NCBI GenBank assembly: GCA_002336765.1
Contig: DDES01000096.1
Span: 406-21,514 of the forward strand
Length of the DNA stretch: 21,109 bases
From: Novosphingobium sp. UBA1948
Lineage (GTDB): Bacteria; Pseudomonadota; Alphaproteobacteria; Sphingomonadales; Sphingomonadaceae
Reading direction: 5' to 3'
This document shows, in pieces, positions 1 through 5,823 of this stretch (the first letter of the stretch is position 1; each line of letters begins with the position of its first letter). Made by a program: the position numbers and the translations under genes. A model generated the notes under the pieces. It saw only the letters and a program-made list of their open reading frames with translations, made no database searches and was not told the DNA's origin.

Positions 1-144
1 CCCCGACCAGCCCAGACCGGCGGCAAGCGCCAGCGCCAGAGCACCAAAGGCAGCACCACGTCGACCGAGGCGGGACACAAGGGCGAGCGGCTGGGCGGAA
101 CGGGCGCTGGCAAAATTATCATCCAGCGAAGTGTGCATGTCCAT
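1..144 (-). CDS. N-terminus of a membrane-anchored protein, probable efflux-pump periplasmic adaptor (partial)
   Basis: Only the first 48 codons lie in the window; the gene runs off the left edge. It begins MDMHTSLDDN and continues with a short polar, Arg-containing stretch (about residues 10-29), then a hydrophobic segment rich in Ala, Leu and Gly (about residues 30-46) that looks like one membrane anchor or uncleaved signal. The ATG at 144 has a GGAG 8 bases upstream; an in-frame ATG at 174 is a weaker alternative. An N-terminal cytoplasmic tail followed by one anchor fits an RND- or EmrA-type periplasmic adaptor. A TetR repressor gene and twin operators upstream support an efflux operon, but no diagnostic domain is inside the window, so the function is inferred from context. 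Confidence 0.5.
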   Translation of the reverse strand, partial: MDMHTSLDDNFASARSAQPLALVSRLGRRGAAFGALALALAAGLGWSG

Positions 145-483
145 CGGGTTGGCTCCGGAGCAGGCTTGCGACATGCCTGCACACCGGCCCCACGCGCTCG
201 AGACGCACGAAAAGGCCCGCGCAAAGGCACGGCAACATGAGGCGGGGCGCGCAGACCGGCGCCGCGAAGGCGTGTTCCGCACGAGGGTCGGGCTGGTCCG
301 GCACTGCTCTCGGCGCGGCGGGGGGACGATACGCCGAGGGCAAGTGCCGGATGAACCTGCGTCCGGAGCGCTAAGCCCCGGGGCGCAGAATTGCGGGCGC
401 CGTTCAGGCGCCTATCGAAAGGTCAGGCCGGGCAGGAGGGGGGAAAGCCTGCACTTGTGTCGCGTTTGGCGGCCAGCCATTCA
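145..483 (-). other. Long leader without a recognisable gene
   Basis: This stretch of about 340 bases lies between the operator-flanked promoter and the ATG at 144. Open frames exist on both strands, but none has protein-like composition or a credible ribosome binding site. If the promoter at 494-522 drives the leftward gene, this is an unusually long untranslated leader. A second promoter nearer the gene cannot be excluded. Confidence 0.4.
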
Positions 484-497
484 ATACCAATCGGTAT
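484..497. promoter_or_regulatory. TetR-type operator, proximal copy
   Basis: The palindrome ATACCAATCGGTAT consists of two perfect 5-base half-sites (ATACC/GGTAT) around a 4-base centre. It overlaps the -10 region of the leftward promoter and matches a second copy at 533-546. Short ATACC-N4-GGTAT dyads are typical of TetR/AcrR operators, and a TetR gene ends 39 bases beyond the second copy. Binding by that TetR protein is inferred. Confidence 0.65.
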
Positions 498-522
498 AGA
501 ATAGGGCGGCGCGTCGCGTCAA
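494..522 (-). promoter_or_regulatory. Candidate sigma70 promoter of the leftward efflux-type gene
   Basis: Read on the minus strand, TTGACG (522-517) matches the -35 consensus at five of six positions. With 17 bases of spacing it is followed by CTATAC, or with 18 by TATACC, as the -10. The element sits between the two ATACC-N4-GGTAT dyads and the proximal dyad covers the -10, a layout suited to repression by blocking RNA polymerase. Confidence 0.5.
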
Positions 523-532
523 CCCTATTTTT

Positions 533-546
533 ATACCGACCGGTAT
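533..546. promoter_or_regulatory. TetR-type operator, distal copy
   Basis: The palindrome ATACCGACCGGTAT has the same half-sites as the copy at 484-497. The centres are 49 bases apart. It lies just upstream of the -35 hexamer of the leftward promoter and immediately downstream of the tetR stop codon. Confidence 0.65.
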
Positions 547-584
547 TTAAATTTGACGCCTCGACCCCGAAGCGCATGAAACGG

Positions 585-1214
585 CTATTTTCCGGGCCAG
601 ATCGCCAGTGTCGTGGCCACCAGTTGCTCCAGTTCCTCAATGCTGGCGCCTGATCGCGCCTGCACCGACATGCCTTGCAGTATGGTCGAAAGATAGCTGG
701 CCAGCGCTGCAGCCTCGACACCTTCGGGCAGATCGCCCTCCTGTTGGGCGCGCTGGAATCGTTCAAGGATGGCGCGATCGGACGATGCCCGCAGCGCCAT
801 CACCTCGTCGCGCAGCGAATCGGCATAGGTGGTGCAGGCCACCGCGCTGATCACGCCAAGGCAGCCGCGCGGATCATGCTCGTTCGACAACATGGCCAGC
901 GCGCCACGCAAAAAGGCCTCGGCCACGCCCTTGGCCGTGGGGGCTTTCAACGCGGTCTGCACATAGGCCAGTTTCTCGCGCCCATAGAGGTCGAGAGCCT
1001 TGCGAAACAGGGCTTCCTTGTTGCCGAAACAGGCATAGAGGCTGGGCTTGGTGATCCCCATCGCCTCGGTCAGTTCGGCCAGCGAGGCCGCTTCATAACC
1101 GCGCCGCCAAAACACTTGCAGCGCCGCGGTCAGCGCGGCCTCCGGGCAGAACTCTCGTGGCCGTCCACGTTGCCCTTGCGGGTGCGTAATTTCCAAGGGA
1201 GTAGAGGATTGCAT
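585..1214 (-). CDS. TetR/AcrR-family transcriptional repressor
   Basis: This 209-residue protein has the usual TetR length and layout. An Arg/Gly-rich N-terminal arm (about residues 14-20) is followed by the three-helix DNA-binding domain with its helix-turn-helix at about residues 44-67 (AELTEAMGITKPSLYACFGN). A helical ligand and dimer domain fills the rest, with GCLGV near the start of the effector region as in AcrR/NemR-like members. The ATG at 1214 puts the HTH at the standard distance from the N-terminus; no strong Shine-Dalgarno is visible. The gene reads toward two ATACC-N4-GGTAT dyads and a leftward membrane-protein gene, so it most likely represses that gene. The inducer is unknown. 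Confidence 0.9.
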   Translation of the reverse strand: MQSSTPLEITHPQGQRGRPREFCPEAALTAALQVFWRRGYEAASLAELTEAMGITKPSLYACFGNKEALFRKALDLYGREKLAYVQTALKAPTAKGVAEAFLRGALAMLSNEHDPRGCLGVISAVACTTYADSLRDEVMALRASSDRAILERFQRAQQEGDLPEGVEAAALASYLSTILQGMSVQARSGASIEELEQLVATTLAIWPGK

Positions 1215-1234
1215 ACCGCATGGTACATAACTTG

Positions 1235-1340
1235 TTGCACAATGTCCATGACGGGCGCCGTCAGCCCGATCGCTACAAGTCTTCGCTGGCCTCACATCCT
1301 TGAACGGACGGTTTTTGCCTCCAGCGATGCCATTGTGCAA
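1235..1340. repeat. Pair of 10-base inverted half-sites between divergent genes
   Basis: TTGCACAATG at 1235-1244 and its exact reverse complement CATTGTGCAA at 1331-1340 are separated by 86 bases, in the 207-base gap between tetR (leftward) and the small membrane protein gene (rightward). They differ from the ATACC-type operators. They may be two binding sites for a regulator of the divergent promoters, or chance. Confidence 0.35.
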
Positions 1341-1421
1341 TCTGTCCGCACCGCCTACACACGCCGCTCGGCGGAGAATCCCGCCTTTTTTCATGATTTT
1401 CAGTCCTTTGAGGTAATATGT

Positions 1422-1940
1422 ATGGAATGGGTCCCGATTGTTTTCGCCATATTCAAGGGATCCTTGCTGGTCATAGGCATGTTCTACGCCATCAAGTGGC
1501 ACCACGATCAGGACCAGAAGGCCAAGGATGAGGCCGGCGGGCTGCAATCGCCCACGGAAATGCGCTTTTTTGTCGCGATGATTGTCGCACTGGCCCTGTC
1601 TGTGATCGGCATCGTCTATGCGGGATGCTGGGGTCATGCCGCAGATGGCGGGTGGGGCGGCGCGTTAGGATGCGCTTTGACCTTCTTGATGTGCATCATG
1701 AACACGTCCAGCGCCGCAGCGGTCTTGCCGGATCGTCAGGGACAGGCGCAAGCCGCGCAGGGCGGCGTTCATAGCGAACCGGCGACACCCGCAATTCAGG
1801 CCGAGCCCTTGCAGGCCGCCTTTTTGGCCAGACTGGAATCCATCGAGCGCGAGAAGATCTATCTCGGCATTGCCGGTCTTGCGAGTGCGATCTCCTGGAA
1901 ATATGGCGACGTTGCAGCATCATGGCTCAATTTCGGATGA
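1422..1940 (+). CDS. Small multi-helix membrane protein of unknown function
   Basis: I do not recognise this 172-residue protein. It begins MEWVPIVFAI; AGG lies 8 bases before the ATG. Hydrophobic segments fall at about residues 4-24, 48-70 and 78-100. A polar, Ala/Gln-rich linker follows (about 105-140, with many Gln, Glu and Pro), then a last moderately hydrophobic stretch near residues 146-165. The first loop is rich in His, Lys and Asp (HHDQDQKAKDE). It is therefore an inner-membrane protein with three or four helices. The open frame extends far upstream, but that part is antisense to tetR and has no protein character. It is divergent from tetR and followed after 79 bases by an unrelated hydrolase gene. 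Confidence 0.7.
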   Translation: MEWVPIVFAIFKGSLLVIGMFYAIKWHHDQDQKAKDEAGGLQSPTEMRFFVAMIVALALSVIGIVYAGCWGHAADGGWGGALGCALTFLMCIMNTSSAAAVLPDRQGQAQAAQGGVHSEPATPAIQAEPLQAAFLARLESIEREKIYLGIAGLASAISWKYGDVAASWLNFG

Positions 1941-2019
1941 TCGGCCCTGCCCCCGCGTCGCGTTGACATGACGGTTGGTGGGCCATAGGCTTTCGGACCT
2001 TGACTGACTGGGGGATGCC

Positions 2020-3510
2020 ATGACCTTCCGTGCCGGACTTATCGGATTTTTTGCCCTCCTGTCCGCTGTGCCTGCTCAAGCGGAGACGCCCGACGCAGCC
2101 AGTCTGGGCGAGGTCGACAAGATCTTTGCCGACTGGCGGCTCGCCGCGCATGTGCCGGGTCTGGTCTATGGCGTCGTGGCCGACGGCAAACTGGTCCATC
2201 TCAAGGCACTGGGTGTGCAGGACACCGGCACCAACGCGCCGGTTTCCGCCGACAGTCTGTTCCGCATCGCCTCGATGTCCAAAGCCTTCACAGCGCTGGC
2301 CATTCTCAAGCTGCGCGACGATGGCAAATTGTCGCTCGACGCTCCGGCCGAACGCTACATTCCGCAAATGAAAGCGTGGCGCTATCCCACCAGCGACAGC
2401 CCCAAAATCACCGTCCGCAACCTCCTGACCCACACGGCGGGGTTTGTGGAAGACAATCCGTGGGGCGACCGCCAGCAGGTTATGTCCGAGGCGGAATTCA
2501 CACGCATGCTGACCGCCGGAGTGGCTTTCGCCAGACCTGCAGGCATGGCGATGGAATATTCCAACTTTGGCTACGCGCTGCTGGGGCGGATCATCACCAA
2601 TCTCTCGGGAAAGCCGTATCAGGACTATATCCGCACCGAGATCATGCAGCCGCTCGGCATGGGTTCGACAGGCTACGACATCTTCGTCTCGCCGCCCGCG
2701 CGCCGCGTCATCGGCTATCGGTGGCAGGATAACCAATGGGTTCGAGAGCCCGATATGAAGGACGGTGTGTTCGGCGCGATGGGCGGCGTGGAGACCAGTG
2801 CCAACGACTATGCGCGCTGGATCGCCTTTCTGCTCTCCGGCTGGCCCGCACGCGATGGCGCCGAGCAAGGGCCGGTACGCCGCGCAACCGTCCGCGAGAT
2901 CGCGACAGGCAACAATTTCGCTTCGGGCACCATGCGTGCGGCAGCGGCAGGGGGCGCACCATGCCGCCGGTCCGTCGCCTATGGCATGGGCTGGAGCGCG
3001 ATCGATGACTGCGATCTGGGGATGCTGCTATCCCATGCGGGCGGCTATCCCGGATATGGTTCCATCGCCATGCTGCTGCCGGCCAGTGGCGTTGGCATCT
3101 TCGCTTTTGCCAGCCGGACCTACGCCGGACCGGGCCTTCCTGCCACCCGTGCGCTGCTGGCGTTGCAAAAGGCAGGCGCGATCAAGGCGCCGACACAAGC
3201 GCTGGATGCCGGTCTTGCGCAGGCTTACGAGGCGGCCAAGTCGGTCTGGCGCACGGCCGACATTGCCACGGCGCCCTTGGCCAGCAACATGCTGCTGGAT
3301 CGGGACACGGGGCGCTGGCGCAAGCTGGTCGAAACCCTGAAGGCCGAGGTTGGCAATTGTGCGGCAGAGGAGCCGCTCCACGCCCTGTCGGCTATGGAGG
3401 GGCGCTTCTCGTGGGTATGCGACCATGGGCGCGTTTCCGGTCGGGTGCAGCGTTCGCCGAACGTGACGGTGGAGATACAGGCCTTGGAGTTCAGCGCCGC
3501 CGAGCCTTGA
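2020..3510 (+). CDS. Secreted beta-lactamase-family (class C-like) serine hydrolase
   Basis: This 496-residue protein has an N-terminal signal peptide with probable cleavage after AQA at about residue 21. It carries the penicillin-binding/class C fold motifs in order: SMSK at 85-88 (nucleophile Ser85 and Lys88), Tyr180-Ser-Asn182 as the YxN motif, and HAGG at 339-342 in place of KTG, as in esterase and D-aminopeptidase members. The region after about 380 is a poorly conserved C-terminal extension. The start is supported by a GGGGG/GGA run just upstream. Family members hydrolyse beta-lactams, esters or D-amino-acid peptides; HxG instead of KTG argues against a true beta-lactamase. It acts in the periplasm or outside the cell. 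No operon partner is evident. Confidence 0.88.
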   Translation: MTFRAGLIGFFALLSAVPAQAETPDAASLGEVDKIFADWRLAAHVPGLVYGVVADGKLVHLKALGVQDTGTNAPVSADSLFRIASMSKAFTALAILKLRDDGKLSLDAPAERYIPQMKAWRYPTSDSPKITVRNLLTHTAGFVEDNPWGDRQQVMSEAEFTRMLTAGVAFARPAGMAMEYSNFGYALLGRIITNLSGKPYQDYIRTEIMQPLGMGSTGYDIFVSPPARRVIGYRWQDNQWVREPDMKDGVFGAMGGVETSANDYARWIAFLLSGWPARDGAEQGPVRRATVREIATGNNFASGTMRAAAAGGAPCRRSVAYGMGWSAIDDCDLGMLLSHAGGYPGYGSIAMLLPASGVGIFAFASRTYAGPGLPATRALLALQKAGAIKAPTQALDAGLAQAYEAAKSVWRTADIATAPLASNMLLDRDTGRWRKLVETLKAEVGNCAAEEPLHALSAMEGRFSWVCDHGRVSGRVQRSPNVTVEIQALEFSAAEP

Positions 3511-3699
3511 TCAGGCCACCAGACGGTGACGCCCCATTTGCCGAGGCATTGTCAGAGCAAATTTGCAGCTATTTCCCGATCTGGTGGGTCTAGGCAGCGT
3601 GGAATGCGCGCTGGCCTTCGGCTCGGCGCGTTTCGGCGTACGCGTACACCCGCTGTATGCGCGGAAGCGACATTTCGGCAGGCACGCATCGGGCGATGG
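3511..3699 (+). other. Spacer before a dead receptor gene; no gene seen
   Basis: The interval between the serine hydrolase stop and the first recognisable receptor codons has no protein-like frame. It may hold further decayed receptor sequence that is too altered to recognise by eye. Confidence 0.4.
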
Positions 3700-4080
3700 G
3701 GGGCCAGAACAGGCTCGAATGGAACCGCCAGCTCTCGCAGGAGTTGCGCCTCACCTCGCCCACCGGTGGCCTGAGCTACAATCTGGCAAAATACGACACG
3801 CAATGGCTGGCCCAGACGCCGGAAGCAGCCACCACCAGCTATTTCGACCTGCGCGGCCAGCAGGTGACGGGCGTGCCCAAACTCACGGTTATCCTATGGC
3901 GCGAACCTCGGGCTTGGCTTTGGCGCCAAAGATCGCGGGTGGGAAGTCTCGCTGCTGGTGCGCAACCTGTTCGATGCCGCTTATTTCCAGAGCAAGAGCA
4001 CATGGTCCTCCCCGGCGGCCCAGAGCCCGAGCTGGGGCGCCCCGCGCACGACCTTGCTTCCGTTCCGCTCGAAACTGTGA
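3700..4080 (+). pseudogene. Remnant of a TonB-dependent receptor (C-terminal barrel), frameshifted
   Basis: Two frames carry consecutive pieces of a receptor barrel. The first (about 3708-3888) reads NRQLSQELRLTSPTGG and then YFDLRGQQVTGVPKLT, a common pattern in late barrel strands. From about 3895 to the TGA at 4078-4080 a second frame reads YGANLGLGFGAKDRGWEVSL, then VRNLFDAAYF and a final strand ending FRSKL. The switch of frame near 3890 and the absence of signal peptide, plug and most of the barrel show it is a decayed gene. About 125 residues remain of a family that is usually 700-1000 residues long. It does not resemble a fragment of the intact receptor at 8877-11339 by eye. Confidence 0.75.
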
Positions 4081-4108
4081 TGCTTGCGTCGCGCGCGGGA
4101 TAAACCTA

Positions 4109-4155
4109 GGCTGGCACCTGTCGGGGCAAAGCAACCTCCCGAACAGGTGCCAGCC
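4109..4155. repeat. Strong hairpin upstream of chrA
   Basis: GGCTGGCACCTGT at 4109-4121 and ACAGGTGCCAGCC at 4143-4155 form a perfect 13-bp stem. CGGG and CCCG can extend it by 4 bp across a one-base bulge, leaving a loop of about 12 bases. It lies 29 bases after the receptor relic and 60 bases before the chrA ATG. No U-run follows on either strand, so it is not a classic intrinsic terminator. A leader structure, a protein-binding dyad or a dispersed palindromic repeat are all possible. Confidence 0.6.
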
Positions 4156-4215
4156 ACCCAAGCGTTGCCTTTTGACCGCCTGCGTCCGCGCGGGCGCAAA
4201 GGGTGCTGACGTTTT

Positions 4216-5520
4216 ATGAGCCAAAATCCCGAATTTTCCGAACTGGTGCGGGTGTCAGCCCGCATCGGCTGTCTCAGTTTTGGCGGGCCGGCGGGCCAGA
4301 TCGCCCTGATGCACCGCGAAATTGTCGAGGAACGCGGCTGGATCAGTGAGGAGAATTATCTCCACGCTCTCAATTTCTGCCACCTCCTGCCCGGCCCCGA
4401 GGCACAGCAACTGGCGATCTGGATCGGCTGGAAATTGCATGGTGTGCGCGGCGGGCTGGCGGCAGGTCTGTTGTTTGTTATTCCGGGTGCGCTGGTCATC
4501 CTGCTGCTGTCGATGTTCTATGCGGTGGCGGCGGGGCAGGTATGGTTTGCAGCACTGTTTCTGGGTATCAAGGCCGCCGTGCTGGCGGTGGTGGTCCAGG
4601 CCTTGCTGCGCGTGGCAGGGCGTGCCTTGACCACGCCCTTTCGCAAGGCTGCGGCCTGGGCTGCTTTTGCCGCGCTGTTTGTCGCCAATGCCCCCTTTCC
4701 GCTGGTGGTGGCATCGGCGGCGTTGGCTGGCTGGTTGGCGGCGCGCTTTCGCCCCGCATGGCTGGGCCTGAAGCCGGTCGCGGCGCAGCCCCAAGCTAGC
4801 GCGCAACCGTGGCGGCAAAGCCTGTGGTCTGTCGCCATCGGCGGAACGGTGTGGGCGGCCCCGATGGTGGCCGTGCTGGCGCTGCTGGGCCGCGATCACG
4901 TGCTGTGGCGGGTCGGAGTGTTCTTTTCCAAACTGGCGGTGGTGACTTTCGGCGGCGCCTATGCGGTGCTGGCCTATATGGGCCAACAGGCGGTGAACGC
5001 CCAGCACTGGCTGACCGCGCGCGAGATGGCCGACGGGCTGGGCCTTGCCGAAACCACGCCCGGCCCGCTGATTATGGTCACCCAATTTGTCGGTTATCTG
5101 GCCGCCTATCGCGCGCCCGCGCCCTTCACGCCGCTGGTGGCCGGACTGCTGGGGGCGGGTTTGACAACATGGGTAACCTTCGCGCCCTGCTTTCTCTGGG
5201 TCTTTGCCCTCGCCCCGTGGATCGAGCGTTTGGAACATGCGCAAGCGCTCAAAGGCGCACTGGCGCTGGTGACCTCGGCCATTGTCGGGGTCATCGCCAA
5301 TCTGTCGACATGGTTTGCACTGCAAGTCCTGTTTCACACACTCAAGCCCTTGGCTTGGGGTCCCTTTACCTTCTCGCTGCCGGTATGGGCCAGCCTCGAC
5401 TGGCGCGCAGCGCTGCTGGCCGTCGCGGCCGGATGGCTTATCATCGGGCGTGACTGGCCGATTTATCGAGTCCTGTTCCTGAGCGCGGCAATGACATGGG
5501 CGATCAGCTATGCCGGATAA
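4216..5520 (+). CDS. chrA: Chromate transporter ChrA (CHR family, long bidomain type)
   Basis: This 434-residue inner-membrane protein has the two homologous halves of long-chain CHR proteins. The first half holds FGGPAGQ (22-28), LLPGPEAQQL (57-66) and a GG-x2-AG-x3-F-x2-PG block (79-91). The second half repeats them as TFGGAYAVL (about 244-252) and ETTPGPLIMVTQF (about 279-291). Ten or more hydrophobic helices are visible. ChrA exports chromate from the cytoplasm, giving chromate resistance; the same family can handle sulfate-like oxyanions. No chrB or other chr gene flanks it, which is common for stand-alone chrA in sphingomonads. The ATG at 4216 has AAAGGG about 12 bases upstream, a rather distant site. 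Regulation might involve the hairpin at 4109-4155. Confidence 0.93.
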   Translation: MSQNPEFSELVRVSARIGCLSFGGPAGQIALMHREIVEERGWISEENYLHALNFCHLLPGPEAQQLAIWIGWKLHGVRGGLAAGLLFVIPGALVILLLSMFYAVAAGQVWFAALFLGIKAAVLAVVVQALLRVAGRALTTPFRKAAAWAAFAALFVANAPFPLVVASAALAGWLAARFRPAWLGLKPVAAQPQASAQPWRQSLWSVAIGGTVWAAPMVAVLALLGRDHVLWRVGVFFSKLAVVTFGGAYAVLAYMGQQAVNAQHWLTAREMADGLGLAETTPGPLIMVTQFVGYLAAYRAPAPFTPLVAGLLGAGLTTWVTFAPCFLWVFALAPWIERLEHAQALKGALALVTSAIVGVIANLSTWFALQVLFHTLKPLAWGPFTFSLPVWASLDWRAALLAVAAGWLIIGRDWPIYRVLFLSAAMTWAISYAG

Positions 5521-5823
5521 AGGCTTCTCGCTCCCCTACCGGCTCAGCTCGTCTTGGCTCGGGACATCACGGGAAGTGATCTGATCTCTGAAAAGCGGAT
5601 TATCGGCAATTGGCGTCTTCGTCATAGTCCCCCCTTGGCGGGAAAGGACGAAGTGCGATGAGGGCATCGAGATCCCGTGACACGCAGAAAACGCTTATTC
5701 CGAAGCAGCGAGCCGACGGCATTCCTGCAGCATTTCCTTCCCTCGACAAGGAAATACTGCAGGACGTTATCTGCCGGAAAATGTGGGGTCTGTTCGCCAA
5801 CGCGAGGTGGAAACGGGCTTGTC
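5521..5823. other. Intergenic region between convergent genes; possible dispersed repeat
   Basis: No credible gene lies between chrA and the oppositely oriented amidohydrolase gene. The region contains a GTCCCCCCTTGGCGGG stretch and a long imperfect hairpin (5723-5764). Its style resembles intergenic repeat units of sphingomonad genomes, but the copy number cannot be judged from one window. Confidence 0.4.
5723..5764. terminator. 17-bp hairpin between convergent genes, putative bidirectional terminator
   Basis: TCCTGCAGCATTTCCTT (5723-5739) pairs with AAGGAAATACTGCAGGA (5748-5764) with one mismatch and an 8-base loop. It lies 59 bases beyond the amidohydrolase stop and about 200 bases beyond chrA. 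No U-run follows on either side, so termination strength is uncertain. It could equally be a palindromic repeat unit. Confidence 0.45.

Noticed and set aside
131..499. Plus-strand open frame over the leader region
   Set aside because: No ribosome binding site, Arg/Gly-rich composition, and it overlaps the operators and the promoter.
675..1421. Upstream extension of the small membrane protein frame
   Set aside because: The extension is antisense to tetR and has no domain; the ATG at 1422 has a proper ribosome binding site and starts directly with a membrane segment.
1927..2868. Leftward open frame of about 313 codons
   Set aside because: Antisense to the serine hydrolase, whose SMSK, YSN and HAGG motifs confirm the plus strand.
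4255..5337. Leftward open frame of 360 codons opposite chrA
   Set aside because: Gln/Arg/His-rich shadow of hydrophobic codons on the other strand; no motif.
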